Numbered from the stretch's first letter, positions 23,834 to 32,147 are shown. The stretch is DNA of 64,000 nucleotides from Flavobacterium sp. MC2016-06 (GCF_009711165.2 NZ_WMID02000003.1:124001-188000); one strand, 5' to 3'. Numbers and translations are program-made. The notes: generated by a model not told the origin, from the letters alone.

Positions 23834-24622
23834 TTATACCTTTTCAAAATATACTCCTTTGAATTGATATTTTATTTTCTTCTTAGTCAATTTTCCATTT
23901 TCCAGAATTACAGGTAAAAGAATTATCTTATTCTTTTTATCATACGAAATCCAAGCAAACTCTCTATTAACTGCATCGGGAGTTTGATTCGCACTTGATG
24001 AAAAGTCGATTTCATAGCCTAATTCATTTTTAATTCCGGTTTTGGTTTTTATTAGTTTAGCATTGTCATTTAGTTTCATGTTTTCAATACTAAATATTTT
24101 TATTTTATGACTTGAAGCAGCTGAACTACCAATAGAAATGCATTTTACTACATAAAAAGTTTTGTTTTCCGAATTTATTTGGTCGATAATTTCGTAGGAG
24201 AAATTACTTTCTCCACTTTCATCAATGTCACTGGGTAATTTCTTAGAAAATATTTTTTCGTCATTTTTAAACTGAAATACATTTCTAAAACCTCTCATTG
24301 TACCTCCTGTTTCTGTATCCCAAGAATAAATTCTAAAAAGATTATTTTCAGAAGTTGATACTTCCAAACCATTTTTTGTTAAATCTTTAAAGTTAAATGT
24401 TAGACTTTCAGGAATTGAACCTGAATATTTCAATAGTAACTTTTCAAAACTCACATTATATTTATTAATTGAATCATATGCATGTTCATTTTCTTGTTGT
24501 TGATCTGCATAAAATTTAATTTTTTCAAATACCTTTTTTAATTTCTTATTACAAGTTTGAATATCTTGCCCGTAAATTGAAAAAGTTAGAATTGATAGTA
24601 AAAATAGTAGTTTAAATTTCAT
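23834..24622 (-). CDS. Secreted protein of unknown function
   Basis: A 262-residue exported protein with a signal peptide (MKFKLLFLLSILTFSIYGQ). The mature N terminus has paired Cys and Lys-rich helices (DIQTCNKKLKKVFEKI) and the rest is beta-rich, with SFEKLLLKYSGSIPESLTFNF and FAWISYDKKNKIILLPVILENG. I do not recognise a family. It is the first of the four cassette-like genes. A further degenerate attC-like 3' end (CACTTTATAGCC, 24669-24690) lies upstream. Confidence 0.7.
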   Translation of the reverse strand: MKFKLLFLLSILTFSIYGQDIQTCNKKLKKVFEKIKFYADQQQENEHAYDSINKYNVSFEKLLLKYSGSIPESLTFNFKDLTKNGLEVSTSENNLFRIYSWDTETGGTMRGFRNVFQFKNDEKIFSKKLPSDIDESGESNFSYEIIDQINSENKTFYVVKCISIGSSAASSHKIKIFSIENMKLNDNAKLIKTKTGIKNELGYEIDFSSSANQTPDAVNREFAWISYDKKNKIILLPVILENGKLTKKKIKYQFKGVYFEKV

Positions 24623-24767
24623 GATTGTTTTTTAGATTCTGCGATTGATTGCGGTTAACTAGTGTATATAGGCTATAAAGTGTCGTGTTATATTCTTTCG
24701 AAGATATTAAAAAAATCTTACAAATGATTTAAAGTTTTATATTGTGAAAGTGCTTATGAAAACATTT

Positions 24768-24880
24768 GCCGCGTGAGGGATAGAGGCGATATCCTTTTGT
24801 GAATCTCGATAGCTATCGGGAGGAACAAAAGATAAAGCCGAAAGCCCGGTGTTTGCCTTTTTTCGGGCAAACGACACGCC
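24768..24880 (+). ncRNA. Putative structured RNA element, class I
   Basis: A 113-base region with several nested stems and little coding potential. An outer stem GCGTG/CACGC encloses an arm in which CTTTTGT pairs with ACAAAAG. This arm contains the inner palindrome CTCGATAGCTATCGGGAG and is flanked by the purine-rich strands GAGGCGATAT and AAAGCCGAAAGCC. A second hairpin follows, GTTTGCC/GGGCAAAC. The core resembles the element at 29745-29886. It could be RNA or a palindromic mobile repeat, and either strand may be the functional one. It lies 3' of the TPM gene terminator. Confidence 0.4.
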
Positions 24881-24887
24881 CAAATAA

Positions 24888-24918
24888 AAAAAACCGACCT
24901 GCTCGCACAAATCGGATT
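24888..24918 (-). terminator. Terminator of TPM-domain gene (degenerate)
   Basis: Minus-strand AAATCCGATTTG pairs imperfectly with CAGGTCGGTTT, followed by T-rich sequence. It is a diverged copy of the stem at 18481, 19456 and 25564. It lies 36 bases after the stop of the TPM gene. Confidence 0.7.
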
Positions 24919-24953
24919 TTAATTGAAAATGATATATAATTTCTTGAGATATT

Positions 24954-25445
24954 TTACCCCAGTTTTTTTATTATTTCAGATACGCCATTTTCTAAACCTT
25001 TGTTATAATCTCCTTTTTTTAATTCTGGAACTACAAAAGTGGTTACAATGGTTTCTATTTCTTTATCTGTAATTTTATTGCGTAATTTGTTAACACCTTG
25101 AACTTGTATTTGTCTCATTTTCTTACTTATAACGATAAGTATCGAAGTGTTTATGTTTAAATTAGTAACTAAATGCTTGTCTAGAGCTAAAGAATATTCA
25201 GAAATATCATTGTAAGGTGCTATTGAAGCAGTGGTTATAATCATGATTTTATAATCTGTTTTTCCCTCGCCAGCCTTAAGAGTAGTATTTAGATCTTGTA
25301 TTTGTTTAGGCGAGAGTATTTTTTCAAAATCATTTACATAATCGTACGATTTAGCAAAAATAGTTTCTGTGTTTGCTTTTGTCTGAGCAAAAAAACAATT
25401 AGGTAAAGCAAAAGAAATTGCAATGATGAAAAATAATTTTTTCAT
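24954..25445 (-). CDS. Secreted TPM-domain protein
   Basis: A 163-residue protein with signal MKKLFFIIAISFALPNCFFAQ (a Cys at 17 leaves a lipoprotein possible). The mature TPM domain shows YVNDFEKILSPKQIQDLNTTLK, KIMIITTASIAPYNDISEYSLALDKHL, ILIVISKKMRQIQVQGVNKL and VPELKKGDYNKGLENGVSEIIKKLG. TPM proteins are periplasmic, and plant homologues act as phosphatases in thylakoids. Bacterial roles are unclear. Terminated by 24888-24918. Confidence 0.87.
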   Translation of the reverse strand: MKKLFFIIAISFALPNCFFAQTKANTETIFAKSYDYVNDFEKILSPKQIQDLNTTLKAGEGKTDYKIMIITTASIAPYNDISEYSLALDKHLVTNLNINTSILIVISKKMRQIQVQGVNKLRNKITDKEIETIVTTFVVPELKKGDYNKGLENGVSEIIKKLG

Positions 25446-25563
25446 AAGTAGATTTGGTTTTTGGGTGCTGCAAAATTAGCACTTTATTATCGTAAAGCCA
25501 CTTATCTTTTTTACTAAAAAGTATTGTTTTTGTTAGATTTTTGATCAAGCTTATAAACATAAA

Positions 25564-25596
25564 AAAAATCCGACTTGTTTTCACAAATCGGATTTT
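25564..25596 (-). terminator. Rho-independent terminator of lpdA
   Basis: Minus-strand AAAAATCCGATTTGT / ACAAGTCGGATTTTT with GAAA loop, followed by a T-run. It lies about 45 bases after the lpdA stop. Confidence 0.88.
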
Positions 25597-25639
25597 TAAT
25601 TGAAAATTATATATAACCGTTTTTACAACGTGATATTTA

Positions 25640-27028
25640 TTACAAGTGAATTACTTCGCCGTAAGCATCTGCAACAGCTTCCATAACAGCCTCGCTCATT
25701 GTTGGGTGAGGGTGAATAGATTTTAAGATTTCGTGACCTGTAGTTTCTAGTTTACGAGCTACAACTGCCTCAGCAATCATATCTGTAACACCAGCACCAA
25801 TCATATGGCATCCTAACCATTCTCCGTATTTTGCATCAAAGATTACTTTTACAAATCCGTCTGAATTACCCGCCGCTTTAGCTTTTCCAGAAGCTGAGAA
25901 TGGGAATTTACCAATTTTTAAATCGTAACCTTTTTCTCTTGCTTGTTTTTCTGTCAAACCAACAGAAGCGATTTCTGGAGTTGCGTAAGTACAACCCGGA
26001 ACGTTTCCGTAATCAATTGGGTCTACGTGCAAACCTTTGATTTTTTCAACACAATTAATTCCTTCAGCAGAAGCTACGTGAGCTAAAGCCTGACCTGGAG
26101 TAATATCTCCAATTGCATAATATCCAGGAATATTAGTTTGGTTGTAAGCGTTTACCAAGATTTTATCACGGTCTACAGCAATACCAACTTCTTCTAAACC
26201 AATATTTTCGATGTTTGTTTTAATTCCAACTGCAGAAAGTACAATGTCAGCCTCAAGAATTTCTTCTCCTTTAGCCGTTTTTACTGTTGCTTTTACTCCA
26301 GCTCCAGAAGTATCTAAAGATTCAACAGAAGAACTAGTCATTACTTTAATACCTGCTTTTTTCAAAGATTTCTCAAATTGTTTTGAGATATCTTCGTCTT
26401 CAACAGGTACAACGTTTGGCATAAATTCTACAATAGTAACATCAGTTCCCATTGAGTTGTAGAAATGTGCAAACTCAACTCCAATTGCTCCAGAACCTAC
26501 AATAATCATAGATTTTGGCTGTGTTGGTAAAGTCATTGCTTGGCGGTAACCAATTACTTTTACACCGTCTTGAGGTAAGTTTGGTAACTCACGAGAACGT
26601 GCACCTGTAGCAATGATAATATGATCTGCGCTATATTCAGTAACTTTATTTTCTTTATCAGTAACGTCAAGTTTTTTTCCTGGTTTAAGTTTTCCAAAAC
26701 CTTCAATAACGTCAATTTTATTTTTTTTCATCAAGAATTGAACACCTTTGCTCATTCCTTCTGCAACGTTACGGCTGCGTTGTACAACTGCTGGGAAATC
26801 TTTATCGAATTCAGTAACTTTTAATCCGTAATCAGAAGCGTGTTTTAAATAATCAAAAACTTGAGCTGATTTTAATAATGCTTTTGTTGGAATACATCCC
26901 CAGTTTAAACATACACCACCTAAGTTTTCTTTTTCAACTACAGCTACTTTAAAGCCTAATTGTGAAGCTCTAATAGCTGTTACATATCCACCAGGACCAC
27001 TTCCTAAAACAATAACGTCGTATTTCAT
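25640..27028 (-). CDS. lpdA: Dihydrolipoyl dehydrogenase
   Basis: A 462-residue flavoprotein, the E3 component of pyruvate and 2-oxoglutarate dehydrogenase complexes. It reoxidises dihydrolipoamide with NAD+. Visible are the FAD loop GSGPGGYVTA, the redox disulfide Cys40-x4-Cys45 (GGVCLNWGCIPTK), the NAD-binding GSGAIGVEFAHFYNSMGTDV, a second FAD strand YYAIGDITPGQALAHVA and the active-site His-Glu in SIHPHPTMSEAVMEA. Full length, no fusion. No other complex component is adjacent, as is common in flavobacteria. Confidence 0.97.
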   Translation of the reverse strand: MKYDVIVLGSGPGGYVTAIRASQLGFKVAVVEKENLGGVCLNWGCIPTKALLKSAQVFDYLKHASDYGLKVTEFDKDFPAVVQRSRNVAEGMSKGVQFLMKKNKIDVIEGFGKLKPGKKLDVTDKENKVTEYSADHIIIATGARSRELPNLPQDGVKVIGYRQAMTLPTQPKSMIIVGSGAIGVEFAHFYNSMGTDVTIVEFMPNVVPVEDEDISKQFEKSLKKAGIKVMTSSSVESLDTSGAGVKATVKTAKGEEILEADIVLSAVGIKTNIENIGLEEVGIAVDRDKILVNAYNQTNIPGYYAIGDITPGQALAHVASAEGINCVEKIKGLHVDPIDYGNVPGCTYATPEIASVGLTEKQAREKGYDLKIGKFPFSASGKAKAAGNSDGFVKVIFDAKYGEWLGCHMIGAGVTDMIAEAVVARKLETTGHEILKSIHPHPTMSEAVMEAVADAYGEVIHL

Positions 27029-27151
27029 TTTTTTTGCTTTTAGTATTTTCTACCGAAAATGAAGTTTATAAATCCGAAACTCATTTTCGATTTCTTTTGT
27101 TATTTGTGATTGCGAATTTAAGGATTTATTTTAATTTACAGTTTGTTTTTT

Positions 27152-27249
27152 TGTTTCAAGTTTCAGGTTTCAAGTTTCCGTACATAAAAATTGTTGCCAC
27201 AAATTACACTAATTCGTGGCAACAAAACTTGAAACTTTAAACCTGAAAC
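27152..27249. repeat. Inverted repeats with GTTTCAAG arms and a TTGTTGCCAC hairpin
   Basis: GTTTCAAGTTTCAGGTTTCAAG upstream and CTTGAAACTTTAAACCTGAAAC downstream flank the hairpin TTGTTGCCAC / GTGGCAACAA. The TGCCACA word is shared with the tandem block at 30821-31560. Confidence 0.8.
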
Positions 27250-27253
27250 AAAT

Positions 27254-27850
27254 TTAAACTTTAATATGTCCCCAGTTTTCACCACTGGCAATACGTCTAA
27301 TCTGCATTTCGCTTACACCAAATTGTTTGGCAATCATTTTTAGACGTGTTTTTTGCTCTGGTCTAGCCAATATTTTTTTGATTAACATCACTTTAGTAGT
27401 AGTCAATTTTCTTCCGTCGGCTTTTAAGTTGTGCTCGATCAGATTCTTTTTGGCCTGAATCACGCGCGGACTTTTACGGCTGTGTGCCATCATTTCTGCT
27501 TTTGTAGCCCAGCGTAAATTGTTGATGTCGTCGTTGCTTCTGTTGTAATCCATGTGAAGTACATAAGTTTGTTCTTCAGATGTTTTAGGAATAAAATACT
27601 GGGCAACTAATTTGTATAGAAAGAGGTATTTGTTAACGATTTTGTCGTCTACTTTTACTTTAAACCTAAAAGTAGGATAACCATCACTCAAACCTCCTTT
27701 TAAGAGACGTCCGTTTTCTATTTCGTCTGAAAAACTAACTAATCGACCTTTGTTTGAAATGGCATATCTAAGTTGCAATGAGGCGTTTATTTCTATTTCT
27801 TTGAATTCTTCGTTTGGATAAAATCTTGTTTGTGGCATTTTCTTTTTCAT
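27254..27850 (-). CDS. HNH/NUMOD4-type nuclease-like protein with C-terminal HTH
   Basis: A 198-residue protein starting MKKKMPQTRF. The N-terminal half has a NUMOD4-like segment (EFKEIEINASLQLRYAISNKGRLVSF) and an HNH_3-type motif with VLHMDYNRSNDDINNLRWAT, retaining the metal-site His and the downstream Asn residues. The C-terminal part (LKMIAKQFGVSEMQIRRIASGENWGHI) is a helix-turn-helix. Such architecture is typical of homing endonucleases, but this gene stands alone without intron or intein, so it may be a domesticated regulator or nuclease. Upstream 80-odd bases are AT-rich. Confidence 0.8.
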   Translation of the reverse strand: MKKKMPQTRFYPNEEFKEIEINASLQLRYAISNKGRLVSFSDEIENGRLLKGGLSDGYPTFRFKVKVDDKIVNKYLFLYKLVAQYFIPKTSEEQTYVLHMDYNRSNDDINNLRWATKAEMMAHSRKSPRVIQAKKNLIEHNLKADGRKLTTTKVMLIKKILARPEQKTRLKMIAKQFGVSEMQIRRIASGENWGHIKV

Positions 27851-27980
27851 TTGAATTTTGAATCTCAAAGATAAAGAAAACACCAAAAAGAGAGTGTTAA
27901 ATAGCTGGTAATGAAGTGCAGTTTTATGATTCTTATAACGCTTTTTTAACGTTTTAAATAGTTTTTCAGCACTTTAGTAC

Positions 27981-29735
27981 TTAGTTGGCTACAGCAAATT
28001 GCGAATCATATAAGTTTTTGTAATAACCATCAGTCTTATTAAGCAGTTCCTGATGTGTTCCTTGCTCTACAATCAAACCTTTATCCATTACAATAATCTT
28101 ATCAGCATTTACAATTGTTGCCAATCTGTGTGCAATAATAATAGAAGTTCTGCCTTTAGTAATGGTTTCCGTCGCACGCTGAATCAATTCTTCAGAATAT
28201 GTATCTATAGACGACGTAGCTTCATCCAAAATCAAAATACTAGGATTGCTTACATAAGAGCGTAAAAAAGCAATTAACTGGCGTTGCCCAGACGAAAGCA
28301 TTACGCCGCGTTCTTTCACATCAAAATCATAATTATCAGGCAGACTCATAATAAAATCGTGAACGCCAATTTTTTTGGCGGCGTCCAAAACATGTTCGCG
28401 TGTAATTTCAGGATTATGTAAAGTAATGTTGTTGTAAATCGTATCGGCAAACAAAAACACATCTTGCAAAACCACCGCAATTTGTTTACGTAACGAAGCC
28501 AAAGTATAATCCTCAATATTGTGACCGTCTATAAAAATAGTACCGCTGTTAATCTCATAAAAGCGATTCAGTAAATTAATAATCGTTGACTTTCCAGCGC
28601 CAGTAGAACCCACAATAGCAATTGTCTGTCCAGAAGCCACAGATAAATCAATACCTTTTATTACTTCTTCCTCTGGAATATAACTAAAGCGAACGGCTGC
28701 AAATTCGATACTTCCATCAAAAATAGGCGCTTCAAGTTTTCCAGTATCCTGAATATGATCTTGCGTATCAATAATATCAAAGACACGATTAGCAGCAATC
28801 ATTCCCAATTGCATCTCGTTAAATTTATCCGCAATCTGACGAAGCGGATTAAACAGCATTCCGATAAACATCGTGTAAGAGAACAAATCACCAAAAGTCG
28901 TAAAATGATCCCCACCCAAAATTCTAAAACCGCCGTAAACCACCACCAAACCTAAAGTAATAGAAGAAATAATATCGGCAATAGGGAAAAATATCGAGTT
29001 ATAAAGAATCGTTTTAATCCAAGCAACGCGGTGTTTGTCATTAATATTTTTAAAGTTTTCAGCCTCAATTTTCTCACGGTTAAAAAGCTGTACAATCTTC
29101 ATTCCCGTTACACGCTCCTGTACAAACGAGTTCATATTAGCAATCTGCGTACGTACTTCCTCAAAAGCAACCTGCATTTTACGCTGAAAAATTCTCGTAA
29201 TGTAAACCAAAATCGGCATAGCAACCACCACAATCCAAGTCAATTTCCAGTTCATGTAAAACATAAAAAGAAGCACTACAAGCATTTTCATCAAGTCGCT
29301 TATAATCATAAACAAACCTTGGCTGAAAATACGTGCAATCGATTCAATATCAGAAACAGATCTTGTAACCAATTGTCCAACTGGTACCAAATCAAAATAT
29401 TTCATTCTAAAGCTCAAAATATGCTTAAAAAGCTTCGTGCGAATATCTTTTACAATATCCTGACCAAGCCAGTTGGCCCAGAACACAAAGTAAAACTGAG
29501 AGAAAACTTCAAACAAAAGCACAACTCCCATTAAAACAATATACATCAACAAACCATGTTTATCGTGCGTCTTGATATAGCCGTCGACCGTTTGCTTAAG
29601 TAAATAGGGGCGAAGCGCTGCAAAAATAGACAGCGAAACTGCAAAAATAATAACGCCGTAATAGCGCCATTTATAAGGTTTAGTATATTTTAAAATTCTC
29701 TTGAATAATCCGGTATCAAATGCTTTTGCTTTCAT
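27981..29735 (-). CDS. ABC exporter, fused membrane and ATPase domains (MsbA-like)
   Basis: A 584-residue half transporter. Residues 1-320 form six transmembrane helices and the rest the ATPase. Motifs are Walker A GSTGAGKSTI, the signature LSSGQRQL (LSGGQ variant), Walker B LILDEATSSID and the switch His in IIIAHRLATI. The substrate is unpredictable from sequence; lipid or drug export are both known in this family. It is preceded by a long structured leader (29745-29886) lying between it and truA. Confidence 0.95.
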   Translation of the reverse strand: MKAKAFDTGLFKRILKYTKPYKWRYYGVIIFAVSLSIFAALRPYLLKQTVDGYIKTHDKHGLLMYIVLMGVVLLFEVFSQFYFVFWANWLGQDIVKDIRTKLFKHILSFRMKYFDLVPVGQLVTRSVSDIESIARIFSQGLFMIISDLMKMLVVLLFMFYMNWKLTWIVVVAMPILVYITRIFQRKMQVAFEEVRTQIANMNSFVQERVTGMKIVQLFNREKIEAENFKNINDKHRVAWIKTILYNSIFFPIADIISSITLGLVVVYGGFRILGGDHFTTFGDLFSYTMFIGMLFNPLRQIADKFNEMQLGMIAANRVFDIIDTQDHIQDTGKLEAPIFDGSIEFAAVRFSYIPEEEVIKGIDLSVASGQTIAIVGSTGAGKSTIINLLNRFYEINSGTIFIDGHNIEDYTLASLRKQIAVVLQDVFLFADTIYNNITLHNPEITREHVLDAAKKIGVHDFIMSLPDNYDFDVKERGVMLSSGQRQLIAFLRSYVSNPSILILDEATSSIDTYSEELIQRATETITKGRTSIIIAHRLATIVNADKIIVMDKGLIVEQGTHQELLNKTDGYYKNLYDSQFAVAN

Positions 29736-29744
29736 TTATTTTTT

Positions 29745-29886
29745 AGGAGCTGTATCCTGCTTTTCGCTTCAAGTTTTTCTCAAAAATAGGTTTTTGTACT
29801 GTTTTTATAAGAGCTTCCTCCGGTCGCTTTATAAAAACACAAAAACACTATTTTTATCAAAAAAGCTTTCCGCTGCAATCAGGGCT
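29745..29886 (-). ncRNA. Putative structured RNA element, class II, between truA and ABC gene
   Basis: On the minus strand it begins at the truA stop with AGCCCTGATTGCAGCGGAAAGC and ends with GAAGCGAAAAGCAGGATACAGC. CCTG pairs with CAGG and AGC with GCT. Inside are purine-rich GCGGAAAGC and AGCGAAAAGC strands suitable for an internal loop. A long inner hairpin contains GTTTTTATAA / TTATAAAAAC plus flanking complementary runs. It ends 10 bases before the ABC gene start, so it would be part of that gene's leader. Confidence 0.4.
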
Positions 29887-30625
29887 ATTTTATGATGTAA
29901 TCGTAATTTATTTTGGTTAAATATAACCCATGTGCCGGAACCGAAAATCCAGCTTTCTCTCTGCTTTTGCTGGCAATAATAGTTTCAAAATCAGCCAGCG
30001 AAATTTTATGTAATCCAATATTAATTAGCGTCCCCACAATCGAACGAACCATATTTCGTAAAAACCGATTTGCCGAAATTGTAAAAACCAGTTTGTCATT
30101 TTCGTGTTTCCAGTATGCCTCAAAAATCGTGCAGTCAAAAGTATTTACATCCGTATTTACCTTCGAGAAACATTGAAAATCCGTATGTTTCAACAAGATC
30201 TTTGCTGCTTCATTCATCAAAGCTACGTCTAATTTTTGATAAAAATACCAACTCAATTCTTCCAAAAACGGATTTTTAACAGTATTGATGTGGTATTCGT
30301 ACGTTCTTTTAGTCGCGTCAAATCTGCAATGCGCTTCATCGTCAACTAAAATAATATCAAAAATCGCAATATCTTTTGGCAGATAAGAGTTGAGTTTATG
30401 AACCAAAACCGGAACATCAATTGAAGTTTCAAAATCAAAATGCCCATACATTTCCTGTGCGTGAACACCAGTATCCGTTCGCCCAGCTCCCATAATGTTT
30501 ATTGGAGAATTTAACAAAACCGAAAGCGCTTTGTTTAAAGTTTCCTGAACAGAAGAAGCGTTAGGCTGTATTTGCCAGCCGTGATAATGAGTTCCGTTAT
30601 ACGCAAATTGAATGAAATATCTCAA
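29885..30625 (-). CDS. truA: tRNA pseudouridine synthase A
   Basis: A 246-residue enzyme that isomerises uridines 38-40 in the anticodon arm of tRNAs to pseudouridine. The catalytic Asp51 is in GAGRTDTGVHA. Other marks are FAYNGTHYHGWQIQPN at the start, RTYEYHI in the middle and RFLRNMVRSIVGTLI at the end, all typical of TruA. Complete and of usual length. The frame ends with a TAG that overlaps the putative structured element. Confidence 0.97.
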   Translation of the reverse strand: MRYFIQFAYNGTHYHGWQIQPNASSVQETLNKALSVLLNSPINIMGAGRTDTGVHAQEMYGHFDFETSIDVPVLVHKLNSYLPKDIAIFDIILVDDEAHCRFDATKRTYEYHINTVKNPFLEELSWYFYQKLDVALMNEAAKILLKHTDFQCFSKVNTDVNTFDCTIFEAYWKHENDKLVFTISANRFLRNMVRSIVGTLINIGLHKISLADFETIIASKSREKAGFSVPAHGLYLTKINYDYIIK

Positions 30626-30699
30626 GAGTGTTTTAGTAAAGGTTTAAAGTAACAAAATGCAAAGGTACAAAGATTTTTCATCCCAATTTGTCTCAATCT

Positions 30700-30800
30700 T
30701 GTCATCCCGAGGAACGAGGGATCTTCGCAAGAAACTCCACAACTATTAATGCATTTAGTTTGTCATTTCGAGGAACGAGAAATCGCACGCGGAACTCACG
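30700..30800. repeat. Pair of REP-like halves, GTCATyyCGAGGAACGA
   Basis: Two direct copies, GTCATCCCGAGGAACGAGGGATC and GTCATTTCGAGGAACGAGAAATC, 63 bases apart, related to the palindromes at 2688 and 4194. They lie upstream of truA in a 1-kb gap. Confidence 0.75.
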
Positions 30801-30820
30801 TTAAGAAAATTACAAAATGG

Positions 30821-31560
30821 CGCCTATTTTTTTTGCTACAGATTCTCACAGATTAGAAAATCTTTTATAATCCTTTAATCTGTGGCAAAAAAGAAAAATA
30901 ATAGCACTTTTTATTTCATGCTATGATCCTGCAAGGTTTTCAAAACCTTGTAGGTTTCTATGACTATGCAATTACAAATTCACTTTTATGCTTTGACTAA
31001 TCATACATACAAGGTTTTGGAAACCTTGCAGGAAAAAAAACTGAAATCTTTAATTATATTAACTGCGCCTATTTTTTTTGCCACAGATTTCACAGATTCA
31101 CACAGATTAGAAAATCTTTTATGATCCTTTAATCTGTGGCAAAAAAGAAAAATAATAGCATTTTTTTATTTCATGCTATGATCCTGCAAGGTTTCCAAAA
31201 CCTTGTAGGTTTCTATGACTCTGCAATTATAAATTCATTTTTATGCTTTGACTAATCATACCTACAAGGTTTTGGAAACCTTGCAGAAAAAAAACTGAAA
31301 TCTTTAATTATATTAACTGTGCCTGTTTTTTTGCCACAAATTTCACAGATTCACACAAATTATAAAATCTTTTATAATCCTTTAATCTGTGGCAAATAGA
31401 AAAAAAACTTTTATTTCATGCTATGATCCTGCAAGGTTTTTAAAACCTTGTAGGTTTCTATAACTCTACAATTATAAATTCATTTTTAAGCTTTGACTAA
31501 TCATACCTACAAGGTTTTGGAAACCTTGCAGGAAAAAAAACTGAAATCTTTAATTATATT
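30821..31560. repeat. Three tandem ~250-base palindromic units
   Basis: Units begin near 30821, 31066 and 31321. Each has a hairpin TTTGCCACAGATT / AATCTGTGGCAAA and a second inverted pair CCTGCAAGGTTT..AAAACCTTGTAGG and CCTACAAGGTTTTGG..CTTGCAGG, separated by an identical TTCTATGAC..TGACTAATCAT stretch. The copies are about 90 percent alike by eye, so the duplication is recent. The CCTGCAAGG word also occurs at 48017 and 50496. No gene is seen in the gap. Confidence 0.9.
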
Positions 31561-31600
31561 TACCACAATCTTGTCATTGAGTGATGACAAGATTGTGGTA
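31561..31600. repeat. 40-base perfect palindrome
   Basis: TACCACAATCTTGTCAT is followed by a 6-base loop and its exact complement ATGACAAGATTGTGGTA, giving 17-base arms. It ends 50 bases before the phosphoesterase start and could serve as a leader hairpin or repeat-family member. Confidence 0.9.
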
Positions 31601-31649
31601 TTCTTGACAATCTTTGTACCTTTACCGCATAAAATCTTTGCGCCTTAAA

Positions 31650-32144
31650 ATGAAAAAAATCCTCCTTCTTTCTGATACACACAGCCATATTGACGATACA
31701 ATTTTAAAATATGTAAATCAAGCTGATGAAGTCTGGCATGCTGGCGATATTGGCGATTTGAGTGTTACGGATACGATAAAAAAACTAAAACCTTTACGTT
31801 GTGTTTACGGAAATATAGACGATGCAAAAGCGAGATTAGAATTCCCTTTAAACAATCGCTTCATGTGCGAGAATGTTTCGGTTTGGATTACGCATATTGG
31901 CGGTTATCCCGGAAAATACAATCCGAATATTAAAGAAGAAATGGCTTCAAATCCTCCAAAATTATTCATCTGCGGACATTCACATATCTTAAAAGTGATG
32001 TTTGATAAAAAGAATAATCTATTGCATATGAATCCTGGTGCGGCCGGAAAAAGTGGTTTTCATCAAGTAAGAACTATGCTGCGTTTTGTAATTGACGATG
32101 ATAAAATAAAAGATTTAGAGATTGTAGAAATCGGTAAGAAATAA
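31650..32144 (+). CDS. YfcE/MJ0936-family metallophosphoesterase
   Basis: A 164-residue calcineurin-like phosphoesterase. The start MKKILLLSDTHSH is chosen over an upstream TTG because it leads straight into the D-x-H metal motif. Metal ligands are D-T-H in the first strand, GDIGD, CVYGNIDD, the T-H in WITHIGG and G-H-S-H in FICGHSHIL. These enzymes hydrolyse phosphodiesters such as cyclic nucleotides, but the specific one is unknown. A TACCTTTA -7-like sequence lies at 31617-31624. Its stop faces the histidine kinase gene 3 bases away. Confidence 0.92.
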   Translation: MKKILLLSDTHSHIDDTILKYVNQADEVWHAGDIGDLSVTDTIKKLKPLRCVYGNIDDAKARLEFPLNNRFMCENVSVWITHIGGYPGKYNPNIKEEMASNPPKLFICGHSHILKVMFDKKNNLLHMNPGAAGKSGFHQVRTMLRFVIDDDKIKDLEIVEIGKK

Positions 32145-32147
32145 TAA

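Noticed and set aside
24640..24700. Further attC-like element upstream of the 24622 gene
   Set aside because: Only a CACTTTATAGCC-type 3' end is recognisable and the 5' arm cannot be paired, so it is mentioned but not listed.
30821..31560. Possible CRISPR or duplicated genes in the tandem block
   Set aside because: Units are 250 bases with internal palindromes and no variable spacers or open frames.
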